Below are positions 16,353-25,092 of a stretch of DNA of 64,000 bases, one piece after another. The stretch is from Leifsonia poae (GTDB lineage Bacteria; Actinomycetota; Actinomycetes; Actinomycetales; Microbacteriaceae), in assembly GCF_027921845.1 (NCBI RefSeq), contig NZ_BSEN01000006.1:224283-288282 (forward strand), read 5' to 3'. Position 1 is the first letter of the stretch; the number at the start of each line of letters is the position of its first letter. Position numbers and translations under genes: made by a program. The notes beneath the pieces are model-generated. The model was not told the DNA's origin, searched no databases, and saw nothing but the letters and a program-made list of their open reading frames with translations.

Positions 16353-17642
16353 ATGAAGAAGCGCTATCTCTCCATCGCTGTACTCGCCATCGCTGCACTC
16401 GGGCTCACCGCCTGCTCCAGCGGGACGAGCGGTGACGGAGGATCGGTCGACGCGAAGGGCCAGAAGCTCACCGTGTGGATCATGCAGGGCACCAACCCCG
16501 ACTCGACCGCCTTCTTCGACAAGGTCGGCACGGAGTTCAAGAAGGAGACCGGCGCCACCCTCGACGTGCAGTTCGTGCAGTGGGCGGATGCGCATGACCG
16601 GTTCGTCACGTCGATCGCGGGCAATACGACGCCCGACGTCGCCGAGACCGGCACCACGTGGACGGCGGAGTTCGCGGACGCCGGGGCGCTCGCGCCGATC
16701 GGCGACTACGTGAAGAAGGCCGACGTCGAGAGCGACCTGGTCGCCGGGCTCAAGCAGTCGGGCACCTACGACGGCGAGCTGTACGGCATGCCCTGGTACG
16801 CCGGAGTGCGCTCGCTCATCTACCGCGCCGACGTCTTCAAGGAGCTCGGCATCGCGGCACCCACCAGCTGGAAGGAGATCGTCGCCGCCGGCGAGAAGAT
16901 CAAGGCGGCGAAGCCCGACATGATCCCGTTCGCCGTCCCCGGCAACGCCGAATTCGGCGTGTACCCGTGGGTCTGGGGCGCCGGCGGCGAGGTCGCCACC
17001 GAGAAGGGCAAGAAGTGGACCTCGGAGCTCGACAGCGACGCGTCGCGCGAGGGCATCCAGTTCTACACCGACCTGGCCACCAAGTACGGCTTCTCCACTT
17101 CCGGTGCCACCACCTGGAAGGAGACCGACGTGCTCGACAACTTCAACCAGGGCAAGGTCGCGATGGCCATCCAGGGTTCGTGGACGCCGGCCACCGTCGT
17201 GCAGAAGGCTCCTGAGCTCAAGGGGAAGATCGCGGCGACGCCGATTCCGGGCAAGGACGGCGGCATCAGCCCGTCCGTTCTCGGTGGCTCGCACCTCAGC
17301 ATCTTCAACACGGCCAAGAACAAGGATCTCGCCTGGTCGTTCGTCAAGATGATGACCACCGGCACCTTCGCCAAGGAGTGGGCATCGCAGACGGGCTACT
17401 TCGCCGGCCTCAACTCGCTGGTCAAAGACACCATGAAGTCGGACGACCCGCTGGTGAAGCCCTTCGCGACGCAGCTCGTCGACGGCGGGGCCTCGGTGCC
17501 CGTCACGCCGCAGTTCGGCGCGGTGCAGGCCAAGCAGACCACCAACTCCATGATCCAGTCCATCCTCTCGAAGCAGAAGTCGGTCGACCAGGCGACGACC
17601 GACGCTGCCAAGGAGATGACCCAGATCCTGAACGACAAGTAG
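16353..17642 (+). CDS. ABC transporter sugar-binding lipoprotein (amino-sugar operon)
   Basis: A 429-residue family-1 extracellular solute-binding protein. Residues 1-20 form a lipoprotein signal with lipobox LTAC (Cys21), so the mature protein is membrane-anchored outside. LTVWIMQGTNPDS opens the binding fold; VAMAIQGSWTP and LGGSHLSIF are typical for MalE-like proteins. GAAGAGGAG upstream is the ribosome site. It is the first gene of a nine-gene operon whose later enzymes act on GlcNAc/MurNAc compounds, so the ligand is inferred to be an amino-sugar disaccharide or muropeptide fragment. Only three bases separate it from the first permease. Confidence 0.93.
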   Translation: MKKRYLSIAVLAIAALGLTACSSGTSGDGGSVDAKGQKLTVWIMQGTNPDSTAFFDKVGTEFKKETGATLDVQFVQWADAHDRFVTSIAGNTTPDVAETGTTWTAEFADAGALAPIGDYVKKADVESDLVAGLKQSGTYDGELYGMPWYAGVRSLIYRADVFKELGIAAPTSWKEIVAAGEKIKAAKPDMIPFAVPGNAEFGVYPWVWGAGGEVATEKGKKWTSELDSDASREGIQFYTDLATKYGFSTSGATTWKETDVLDNFNQGKVAMAIQGSWTPATVVQKAPELKGKIAATPIPGKDGGISPSVLGGSHLSIFNTAKNKDLAWSFVKMMTTGTFAKEWASQTGYFAGLNSLVKDTMKSDDPLVKPFATQLVDGGASVPVTPQFGAVQAKQTTNSMIQSILSKQKSVDQATTDAAKEMTQILNDK

Positions 17643-17645
17643 CCC

Positions 17646-18620
17646 ATGTCCGTCGACGTTCGTCCTCAGCCGCCGGCCGTGCACCGCACGGACCCGGCCG
17701 GCGGCGAGGCGCCGCGGCGCCGCAAACGCCCCTTCTTCGTGACCGGCCGGCCGTGGCTGCTGCTCGCGCCCGCACTCGTCGTGCTCGCGGTGCTGCTGCT
17801 CTGGCCGCTCGTGCGCGTCGTGATCTTCTCGCTGCAGGACTACGGACTGCGCGAGATCGTCAGCGGCAAGACGAACTTCATCGGGCTCGCCAACTACGCC
17901 GAGATCTTCGGCAACTCCACGCTGTGGACCGTGGCGCTGCCCAACACGGTGGTGTTCGCCATCCTGTCCGTCTCGGGCACGGTCATCCTGGGCACGCTCG
18001 TCGCTCTGCTGATGGCCTCGCTCGGCACGTTCTGGCGCACCATCGTGGGCAGTGCCATCATGGTCGCCTGGGCGATGCCCGCGGTGACCGGCACCTACGG
18101 GTGGGTGTGGATCTTCGACGCCGACAACGGCATCGTCAATCAGTTGTTGAAGGGCCTCGGCCTGATGCACGAGTCGTACAACTGGTTCACCAACCCCATC
18201 AGCTTCTACGGGATCGTGCTGCTGAACATCATCCATCACGGCTTCCCGTTCGTGGCGATCACCGTGCTGGCCGGGCTCCTCGGGGTGCCCAAGGAGATGC
18301 TCGAGGCGGCGGAGGTGGACGGCGCCGGGGCGGCGCGCCGCTTCTTCAGCATCATCGTGCCGTCGCTCAAGCAGGTCTTCGCCGTGGTGATCATCCTGTC
18401 GACCATCTGGGACTTCAAGGTGTTCGCGCAGGTCTACCTGATGCCGGGAGGCTCCGGCAGCAACCGCCAGGTGCTCAACCTCGGTGTCTGGTCGTACGTC
18501 GAGTCGTTCGGCCAGAACCGCTACGGCTTCGGTTCGGCGATCGCCGTGCTGCTGACCCTAGTGCTCCTCGCCATCACGATCGTCTACGTCCGAACGATGC
18601 TGAAGGAGGACAAGCTGTGA
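17646..18620 (+). CDS. ABC sugar transporter permease, MalF type
   Basis: A 324-residue inner-membrane permease with about six to seven helices. The first is LLLAPALVVLAVLLLWPLV after a roughly 35-residue basic Pro-rich cytoplasmic tail. The cytoplasmic EAA loop that contacts the ATPase reads EMLEAAEVDGAGAARRFFSIIVPSL. It starts three bases after the binding-protein stop and overlaps the second permease by GTGA. No ATPase is encoded in the operon, so a shared MsiK-like ATPase elsewhere is expected. Confidence 0.93.
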   Translation: MSVDVRPQPPAVHRTDPAGGEAPRRRKRPFFVTGRPWLLLAPALVVLAVLLLWPLVRVVIFSLQDYGLREIVSGKTNFIGLANYAEIFGNSTLWTVALPNTVVFAILSVSGTVILGTLVALLMASLGTFWRTIVGSAIMVAWAMPAVTGTYGWVWIFDADNGIVNQLLKGLGLMHESYNWFTNPISFYGIVLLNIIHHGFPFVAITVLAGLLGVPKEMLEAAEVDGAGAARRFFSIIVPSLKQVFAVVIILSTIWDFKVFAQVYLMPGGSGSNRQVLNLGVWSYVESFGQNRYGFGSAIAVLLTLVLLAITIVYVRTMLKEDKL

Positions 18621-19444
18621 CCCGGTCCATCCGCGGCAATGTCGGCAAGGGCATCGCGGTCGCCCTCCTCCTCGTCTTCACCCTGTTCCCCGTCTACTGG
18701 ATGGTCTCCAGCGCCTTCGACAAGAAGGCGTCGAGCGGCGGGCAGTCGCTGGTGCCGAAGGAGTTCACCCTCGACAACTTCGCCTACGTGCTCACGAAGG
18801 GCGGCTTCGACGTCTTCCTGCGCAACTCGGCCATCGTGGCGATCGCGGTGGTCGTGCTCTCCGCCGCGTTCGCGCTGCTCGCCTCCGTCGCCGTCGCGAG
18901 GTTCAAGTTCAAGTTCCGCACGGCCATCCTGTTCATCGTGCTCACGGTGCAGATGGTTCCGCTCGAAGCGCTGGTCATCCCGCTGTTCGTGCAGGTGCGC
19001 GACCTGGGGCTGCTCAACCAGCTGCTCGGCCTGGTGATCGTCTACGTCGCGCTGTCGCTGCCCTTCGGGATCTGGATGCTGCGCGGTTTCGTCGCGGCGG
19101 TCCCCGTCGAACTCGAGGAGGCGGCATACCTCGACGGAGCCAGCTGGTGGCGGATGTTCCGCTCGGTGCTGTTCCCGCTGGTCATGCCGGGTCTCGTCGC
19201 GACGAGCGTGTTCTCGTTCATCACGGCCTGGAACGAGTTCATCTTCGCGATGACACTGCTCGGCGGGGCATCCGATCAGTACACCGTCGCGATCGGCCTC
19301 AAGCAGTTCTTCGGCGAGCACACCAACGAGTGGGGCTACGTGATGGCGGCGTCGACCATCATCACGATCCCGGTCATGATCTTCTTCGTGCTGGTGCAGC
19401 GCAAGCTCTCCAGCGGACTCGTAGCGGGAGCAGTCAAGGGATGA
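18617..19444 (+). CDS. ABC sugar transporter permease, MalG type
   Basis: A 275-residue permease with about six helices. It opens with a short cytoplasmic tail and LLLVFTLFPVYWMVSSAFDK, a hallmark of MalG-type subunits. The EAA loop is VELEEAAYLDGASWWRMFRSVLFPL, and the C-terminus ends in GLVAGAVKG as in most partners of this family. The start is GTG 18617, four bases into the stop of the preceding permease; its own TGA overlaps the ATG of nagZ, so the transport and hydrolysis genes are translationally coupled. Confidence 0.93.
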   Translation: MTRSIRGNVGKGIAVALLLVFTLFPVYWMVSSAFDKKASSGGQSLVPKEFTLDNFAYVLTKGGFDVFLRNSAIVAIAVVVLSAAFALLASVAVARFKFKFRTAILFIVLTVQMVPLEALVIPLFVQVRDLGLLNQLLGLVIVYVALSLPFGIWMLRGFVAAVPVELEEAAYLDGASWWRMFRSVLFPLVMPGLVATSVFSFITAWNEFIFAMTLLGGASDQYTVAIGLKQFFGEHTNEWGYVMAASTIITIPVMIFFVLVQRKLSSGLVAGAVKG

Positions 19445-20988
19445 ACCACAGCACCGATCCCGCGGTGCGCGCACTCGTCGCCGGCGTGCTCTGGCCCGGA
19501 TTCCTCGGGACCACGGCGCCGGACTGGCTGCTGCGCGAACTCGACGCCGGCCTCGCCGGCGCGGTGTACTTCGGGCACAACATCGACCACGACGACGAGG
19601 AGCAGCTGCCGGCGCTGTCCCGCCGGCTCTCGGAAGCGCGGGCCGGGGTGCTCCTCGGCGTCGACGAGGAGGGCGGCACCGTCACCCGCCTCGAGGCTGC
19701 GCACGGCTCGACGCTCCCCGGCGCAGCGCAGCTCGGGCGCGTCGACGACGTGGACGCAACGCGCGCGGTCGGTGCGGAGCTCGCGCGACGGGTGCGCGCA
19801 TCCGGAGCGACAGTCGTGCTCGCGCCGGTCGCCGACGTCAACACCAACCCCCGCAACCCGGTGATCGGCGTGCGCTCGTTCGGGTCGAGTGCTGCTCTGG
19901 TCTCGCGCCACGTCGTCGCGTCCGTCGAAGGGATTCAGAGCGGAGGCGTCGCGGCCTGCGTGAAGCACTTCCCCGGTCACGGCGACACGTCCGTCGATTC
20001 GCACCACGGGCTGCCGCGCGTCGAGCTGGCGCCCGCTGAGATCGAGTCCGACCATCTTCCGCCGTTCCAGGCGGCCATCGACGCGGGGGTGGCCGCGGTG
20101 ATGACCTCGCACGTGGTGCTCCCGTCGTTCGGCGAGCTGCCGGCGACTCTCAACCCGCGCATCCTGGCCTCGCTGCGGGAACGTGGTTTCACCGGCGCGA
20201 TCGTGACCGACGCGCTCGACATGGCGGCGATCCGCTCGGAGTACGGTGCCGGTCGGGGCGCGGTGCTCGCACTCCAGGCGGGCGCGGACCTGCTCTGCAT
20301 CGGCAACCCGTCGCCGCTCGGTCCCAAGCGCGGCACGACCGACGACCTCGCCGACTACCTCGAAGTGCGGGATGCTCTGCTCGGCGCCCTCGACGACGGC
20401 GCTCTCGCCGTGGCCGACCTCGAGCGCGCATCCGGTGCGGTGTCTGCGCTGTCGGAGTGGGTGGAGTCGCGTCGTGCGGCGTCGGTCGTGGCGGACGGGT
20501 CAGGTGCGGGCTTCGACCGCGCTGCTGGGTTCGACGCTGCGCGGATCGTGCGCGAGGCGATCTCCGTCTCCGGAACGGTCGACCTCAGCGAACGCCCGCT
20601 CGCCGTGCTCGACCTCCGCGACCGCGCGACGATCGCCGTCGCGTCGACCGCCGACCCGTTCACGGCCGCCCTCAGTGCGGGCAACGACTGCGTGCGCGTC
20701 GGCGTGGGGCCACTCGGCGGCCGCGACGTGGTCGCCGTGCTGGCCGACGCGCTCGCGCACGTCGAACAGGAGCGCACGATCGTCGCCCTCGTCGACGCGG
20801 TGCAGCCGGGATCCCCGCAGCGACGAGCCGTCGGGATGCTCGCCGCGGCGCGACCGGGCAGCGTCGTGGTGAACGCCGGCCTTCCCGGTTCGGAGCCGCT
20901 TCCCCTGGCCACCGTCGACGCGTTCGGGGTCAGTCGCCTGACCGCGGAGGTCGTGGCCGGACTGCTGAACGGAGCGATGGTCGCATGA
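19441..20988 (+). CDS. nagZ: Beta-N-acetylglucosaminidase, GH3 NagZ type
   Basis: A 515-residue GH3 enzyme that releases terminal GlcNAc from GlcNAc-(anhydro)MurNAc units. GVDEEGGTVTRL and the NagZ signature KHFPGHGDTSVDSHHGLP (Lys175-His176, with the acid/base His in the DSHH loop) are present; the nucleophile is Asp257 in IVTDALDM. The enzyme is longer than the single-domain E. coli NagZ (about 340 residues) and carries a second C-terminal alpha/beta domain, as in Gram-positive forms. No signal peptide is seen, so it acts on imported substrate in the cytoplasm. The ATG overlaps the permease stop and its stop overlaps anmK. Confidence 0.92.
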   Translation: MNHSTDPAVRALVAGVLWPGFLGTTAPDWLLRELDAGLAGAVYFGHNIDHDDEEQLPALSRRLSEARAGVLLGVDEEGGTVTRLEAAHGSTLPGAAQLGRVDDVDATRAVGAELARRVRASGATVVLAPVADVNTNPRNPVIGVRSFGSSAALVSRHVVASVEGIQSGGVAACVKHFPGHGDTSVDSHHGLPRVELAPAEIESDHLPPFQAAIDAGVAAVMTSHVVLPSFGELPATLNPRILASLRERGFTGAIVTDALDMAAIRSEYGAGRGAVLALQAGADLLCIGNPSPLGPKRGTTDDLADYLEVRDALLGALDDGALAVADLERASGAVSALSEWVESRRAASVVADGSGAGFDRAAGFDAARIVREAISVSGTVDLSERPLAVLDLRDRATIAVASTADPFTAALSAGNDCVRVGVGPLGGRDVVAVLADALAHVEQERTIVALVDAVQPGSPQRRAVGMLAAARPGSVVVNAGLPGSEPLPLATVDAFGVSRLTAEVVAGLLNGAMVA

Positions 20989-22253
20989 GGATCCTGTCGT
21001 TGCAGTCGGGCACGAGCGCAGACGGTATCGATGTCGCGGTCGCCGAGATCGAGGCGCTCGACGCGTCCGCGACACCCGCGCTGAGTCTGCGCCCGTTGCT
21101 CGCTCGCACTGTGGACTGGTCGGAGGAGCTGCAGCCGCGACTGCTCGCTGCGATCGCGGGCGAGAGCCTGACTCCCGCCGAATTCTGCGAGCTCGACACG
21201 CGCGCCGGGCAGGAGTTCGCAGCGGCCGCCCGCGCCGCCGCTGCCGAGATCCCCGGGGGCGTCGACCTCGCGGTCTCCCACGGACAGACCCTGTACCACT
21301 GGGTCGACGGCGGTCGTGCCCGCGGCACCCTGCAGATCGGCGAGGCGTCGTGGATAGCGGAGGCCCTCGACCGGCCCGTGCTGTCGAACGTGCGATCGGC
21401 CGATATCGCCGCAGGCGGGGATGGTGCGCCCCTGATGGGACTCTTCGACCGGGCCTGGCTCGCCGGGGAGGCGGAGGCCAGCGGGAGCCCGATCGCCACG
21501 GTGAACCTGGGCGGCATCGCCAACGTGCAGATCGTCTCTCCCGGAGGCGGGCTCGTCGCGTTCGACAGCGGCCCCGCCAACTGCCTGATCGACGCTGTCG
21601 TCGCCCGTGCGACCGAAGGCCGCCAGACCCGCGACACCGACGGCGCGCTCGCCGAGGCGGGCCGGGTCGACGAAGCGGTGCTCGCGGCCCTTCTCGCGCA
21701 CCCGTACTTCGTCGCCACACCGCCCAAGAGCACCGGCCGCGAGACCTTCGACCTCGGCGTCGTGGACCGCGCCGTGGCTTCGGCGGGTTCCGGTGCCGGC
21801 TCGGTGAACGGCTCGGGGCCTGAGCTTCCGCTCGCCGACCTGGTCGCGACGCTCACCGCCCTCACCGCCAGAACGGTCGCCGACGCGGTGCGTTCGGCGA
21901 CGCCGACGGCCCCGAACCGGGTCGTCGTGTCCGGCGGCGGGGTGCACAATCCGGCCATGCTGCGCGCGCTCACTGCCGTGCTCGGCCTGCATGGCATCGC
22001 CGTGACGACGAGCGATGCGTGGGGTGTCGACCCCGACGACAAGGAGTCGCTCCTCTTCGCGCTGATCGGATTCCTCAGCTGGCACGGCGTCCCGGCGGCG
22101 CTCCCGGCCACCCCGGCCGGACGTGCCCGGGTGCTCGGCCAGCTCACGCTGACACCGGGCGCGACCCTCGGCCGGCGTCTAGACGGGATCGCCGGGCTGC
22201 GCCTCGCTGACACCCGCCTGGCCGGCACCCTGGCGGAAGCGACGATCGCATGA
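20985..22253 (+). CDS. anmK: Anhydro-N-acetylmuramic acid kinase
   Basis: A 422-residue kinase that opens and phosphorylates 1,6-anhydro-MurNAc to MurNAc-6-phosphate. Family marks are the N-terminal LQSGTSADGIDVA, SHGQTLYH, GDGAPLM, the VNLGGIANV segment, FDSGPANCLID and GGGVHNP near the nucleotide pocket. In E. coli AnmK feeds MurQ, which is encoded two genes downstream here. The length is somewhat above the usual 370-390 because of a Gly/Ser/Ala-rich insertion near residue 265-280. It overlaps nagZ and the next kinase by ATGA at both ends. Confidence 0.93.
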   Translation: MRILSLQSGTSADGIDVAVAEIEALDASATPALSLRPLLARTVDWSEELQPRLLAAIAGESLTPAEFCELDTRAGQEFAAAARAAAAEIPGGVDLAVSHGQTLYHWVDGGRARGTLQIGEASWIAEALDRPVLSNVRSADIAAGGDGAPLMGLFDRAWLAGEAEASGSPIATVNLGGIANVQIVSPGGGLVAFDSGPANCLIDAVVARATEGRQTRDTDGALAEAGRVDEAVLAALLAHPYFVATPPKSTGRETFDLGVVDRAVASAGSGAGSVNGSGPELPLADLVATLTALTARTVADAVRSATPTAPNRVVVSGGGVHNPAMLRALTAVLGLHGIAVTTSDAWGVDPDDKESLLFALIGFLSWHGVPAALPATPAGRARVLGQLTLTPGATLGRRLDGIAGLRLADTRLAGTLAEATIA

Positions 22254-23179
22254 CCGCGCGACCAGCCGCCGCGTCCACTGCCGCATCCGTGCTCGCCGTC
22301 GACCTCGGCAAGACCAGCTGCCGGGTGCGCCTCACCCAGGGCGGCCGGATGCTCGGCGAGGCCACCGCCCACGGTGCACCGGGGCTCGCCGAGGCCGACG
22401 GCGCGCAGCTCTCCTTCCGCGCGATCGCCGAGGCGGTCGGCCGGCTCGAGCAACCGCTCCCCACCGGCACGGCCGTCGGGATCGGCGCGGCCGGCAGCGA
22501 GGCGGCTCCGGCCGCCGCACGCCGGCTCATCGAGCTCGTCCGCGAGCGGTTCGACGGCCCCGTCGCGATCATCAACGATGCGCTCGCAGCGCACGCGGGA
22601 GCGTTCGAGGGTGCGCCCGGGACGATGCTCATCGCCGGAACGGGCGCGGTCGTCTTCGCCGTCGACGGGAGCGGAGCCGTCGCGCAGGTCGACGGCTGGG
22701 GCCCGTGGCTCGGCGACGAGGGCAGCGGGCAGTGGCTCGGGCGCCACGGGCTGGTCGCCGCACTGCGCGCCCACGACGGACGTGGGCCGCGCACCGCGCT
22801 GCTCGCCGACGCGACGGCACTGACCGGCGCCCTCGCGTCGCTCCCGCACTGGGTCTCCGAGTCCGGAACCCCTGCCCGCCAGCTCGGCACCTTCGCGCCC
22901 GCGGTCATCGACCGGGCCGCTGAGGGAGACGCCGTGGCCGTCGAGATCCTCGAGCGTGCGGCAGCGCACCTCGCCGACACCTGCGCGGCCGCCGGGCTGC
23001 CGACCGTGTGCGTGGCCGGCGGACTCGCATCCCACCCGTTCTTCGCGGCCCGTGTCCGGGCTGCACTCGACGCGCACGGGCTGCGCGAGACCGCGCCGAA
23101 GGGCGACCCGCTCGCCGGCGCGGCATTGATCGCGCTCGAGCGATCGCTGCCCTACGAGGAAAGGATCACCCGTGGCTGA
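22250..23179 (+). CDS. BadF/BadG-type amino-sugar kinase (GlcNAc and possibly MurNAc)
   Basis: A 309-residue actin-fold kinase of the BadF/BadG/BcrA/BcrD ATPase family. The phosphate-1 loop is VLAVDLGKTSCRVRL, followed by NDALAAHAGA, the phosphate-2 region MLIAGTGAVVFAV, and GPWLGDEGSGQWLGR, which is shared with N-acetylglucosamine kinases. The clostridial enzyme MurK of this family phosphorylates both GlcNAc and MurNAc, and the placement between AnmK and MurQ fits either or both activities. It overlaps anmK by four bases and murQ by eight. Confidence 0.87.
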   Translation: MTARPAAASTAASVLAVDLGKTSCRVRLTQGGRMLGEATAHGAPGLAEADGAQLSFRAIAEAVGRLEQPLPTGTAVGIGAAGSEAAPAAARRLIELVRERFDGPVAIINDALAAHAGAFEGAPGTMLIAGTGAVVFAVDGSGAVAQVDGWGPWLGDEGSGQWLGRHGLVAALRAHDGRGPRTALLADATALTGALASLPHWVSESGTPARQLGTFAPAVIDRAAEGDAVAVEILERAAAHLADTCAAAGLPTVCVAGGLASHPFFAARVRAALDAHGLRETAPKGDPLAGAALIALERSLPYEERITRG

Positions 23180-24143
23180 GCCGCAGACCATCGCCGACCT
23201 CCGAGAGACCCTCGGAACGCTCGCCACCGAGGCGGTCGGCGAGACCGCCCGCGACCTCGACCTGATGTCGGTGAGCGAGCTGGTCGACGCCATGAACGCC
23301 AGCAACGCCGAGGTCCCCGCCGCGGTCGCGCGGGTGAGCGCAAGCATCGTCGCGGCTGCTGACGGCGTCTCCGAGCGGATGCGCGCGGGCGGCCGTCTCA
23401 TCTATGTCGGCGCCGGTACCGCCGGCCGGATGGGCATCCTCGACGCCAGCGAGATCCCGCCGACGTTCGGGGCCCCTCCCGAGCTGGTGGTCGGGGTGAT
23501 CGCAGGCGGTGAAGAGGCGATCCACACGGCCGTCGAGAACGCCGAGGACGACGAAGACGCCGGTCGCGCCGCGCTCGCAGCTCTCCACCTCGGCCCGCTC
23601 GACGCGGTGATCGGGATCTCCGCATCCGGGCGCACGCCCTACGTGCTCGGGGCGATCGACTACGCCACGGAAGCCGGCGCGTTCACGGTGGGGCTCGCCT
23701 GCAACGCCGGGTCCGAACTGGGCTCCGCCGCGGAGGTCGCCATCGAGGTCGTGGTCGGCCCGGAGATCCTCACCGGCTCGACCCGGCTCAAATCGGGCAC
23801 CGCCCAGAAGCTCGTGCTCAACATGATCAGCACGATCGCCATGGTGAGGCTCGGCAAGGTGTACGGCAACCTGATGGTCGACCTGCGAGCCACGAACGCG
23901 AAGCTGCGGGCGCGCTCCGAGCGCACCGTTATGATGGCGACGGGCGTCGACGCGCAGACGGCGACGGCGGCGCTCGATGCGACCGGTGGCTGGATAAAGG
24001 CGGCGATCCTGATGAGCGAGACCTCCCTCGACGCCGACACGGCGGTGCGGATGCTCACCGAGCACGGCGGGCGGCTGCGCGATGCGCTGGCGGCCGCGGG
24101 CGCGGCTCCGGATGCGCACGGCGGGAGGGCGCATGTCGGTTGA
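23172..24143 (+). CDS. murQ: N-acetylmuramic acid 6-phosphate etherase
   Basis: A 323-residue lyase that cleaves MurNAc-6-phosphate into GlcNAc-6-phosphate and D-lactate. The SIS-domain signature reads YVGAGTAGRMGILDASEIPPTF, containing the catalytic Glu94; GISASGRTPYVLGA and the family segment NMISTIAMVRLGKVYGNLMVD are intact. GTG 23172 has GAGGAAAGGA upstream, inside the preceding kinase gene. The length fits the family (about 300). The product GlcNAc-6-phosphate must be handled by NagA/NagB encoded elsewhere, since neither is in the operon. It overlaps the RpiR start by 11 bases. Confidence 0.95.
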   Translation: MAEPQTIADLRETLGTLATEAVGETARDLDLMSVSELVDAMNASNAEVPAAVARVSASIVAAADGVSERMRAGGRLIYVGAGTAGRMGILDASEIPPTFGAPPELVVGVIAGGEEAIHTAVENAEDDEDAGRAALAALHLGPLDAVIGISASGRTPYVLGAIDYATEAGAFTVGLACNAGSELGSAAEVAIEVVVGPEILTGSTRLKSGTAQKLVLNMISTIAMVRLGKVYGNLMVDLRATNAKLRARSERTVMMATGVDAQTATAALDATGGWIKAAILMSETSLDADTAVRMLTEHGGRLRDALAAAGAAPDAHGGRAHVG

Positions 24144-25092
24144 CGTGCTCGCCGCGGTCCGTCAGGCGCTCCCGCAGCTGAGCGCGACGGAGGCGCGCGT
24201 CGCGCGGGTCGTCATGGACGATCCGGCACGCGTCGTCGACCTCACGATCACCGAGCTGGCGGCCGTCTGCGACGCCTCCCAGGCCACGATCGCCCGCTTC
24301 TGCCAGGGGCTCGGCTTCTCCGGCTATCGCGAGTTCCGGCTCGCGGTCGCGTCGTCGACCAGCCGTGAGCAGGTGACGCGGGAGCGCTTCGAGCTGACCG
24401 AGAGCGAGATCGACCCGACCGACACGGTGCAGGAGGTCGTGGCGAAGATCGCCTATCAGGAGACCCTCGCGATCGAGAACACGGCCAAGGAGCTCGACGT
24501 CGAGACGCTCGACCGCGTAGTGGCGGCGATCGTCACCGCTCCGCGCGTCGACCTCTACGGCGCCGGCTCCAGCAGCCTCACCGCTCAGGACCTGCAGCAG
24601 AAGCTCTCCCGCATCGGCATCACGGCGTTCTGCTCGGTCGACCCGCATCTCGCGCTCGCCTCCGCGGCGTTGCAGAAGCCCGGCAACGTCGCGATCGGCG
24701 TCTCGCACTCCGGGCTCACGCTCGAGACCAACCACGCGCTGGCCGTCGCCAGGGCCGCGGGCGCCACGACGGTCGCCATCACCAACTTCCCCGACTCGCG
24801 CATCGCGGCCGAGAGCGACTACGTGCTCACCACGCAGGCCCGCGAGAGTCTGTACCGGTCGGGTGCGATGTCGAGCCGCATCGCCCAGCTCGCCCTGGTC
24901 GACTTCCTGTTCGTGCGCGTCGCGCAGCAGATGTACGACCAGATGACCGAGTCCCTCCGGCTCACCTACGAAGCGGTCAGCAGCCAGCGTCTGGCGCCGG
25001 AGCGTCACCGGAACGGGAACGGGAACGGGAACGGGCACGGCTCCGGCGGTCACGGCTCAAGCGGCGACGGCGCCGGCGGGCACGGCGCGTGA
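24133..25092 (+). CDS. RpiR-family regulator, probable MurNAc operon regulator
   Basis: A 319-residue regulator. The N-terminal helix-turn-helix (1-77) has LSATEARVARVVMDDP and ITELAAVCDASQATIARFCQGLGFSGYREF; the C-terminal SIS sugar-phosphate-binding domain (about 105-250) contains VDLYGAGSSSLTAQDL and IGVSHSGLTLETNHAL. E. coli MurR is an RpiR protein sensing MurNAc-6-phosphate, so that ligand is likely here. ATG 24133 has GGGAGGG four bases upstream and overlaps murQ. The last 30 residues are a Gly/Asn/His low-complexity tail generated by a hexanucleotide repeat. The gene lies inside the operon it probably controls. Confidence 0.92.
   Translation: MSVDVLAAVRQALPQLSATEARVARVVMDDPARVVDLTITELAAVCDASQATIARFCQGLGFSGYREFRLAVASSTSREQVTRERFELTESEIDPTDTVQEVVAKIAYQETLAIENTAKELDVETLDRVVAAIVTAPRVDLYGAGSSSLTAQDLQQKLSRIGITAFCSVDPHLALASAALQKPGNVAIGVSHSGLTLETNHALAVARAAGATTVAITNFPDSRIAAESDYVLTTQARESLYRSGAMSSRIAQLALVDFLFVRVAQQMYDQMTESLRLTYEAVSSQRLAPERHRNGNGNGNGHGSGGHGSSGDGAGGHGA
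25012..25035. repeat. Four copies of a 6-bp tandem repeat at the end of the RpiR gene
   Basis: Four copies of aacggg encode an Asn-Gly run in the regulator tail. The six-base unit keeps the frame, so slippage would only alter tail length. Confidence 0.9.

Noticed and set aside
20930..23401. An 823-codon open frame antisense to anmK and the BadF kinase
   Set aside because: The composition is low-complexity and no domain is readable, while the plus strand encodes two clear kinases.
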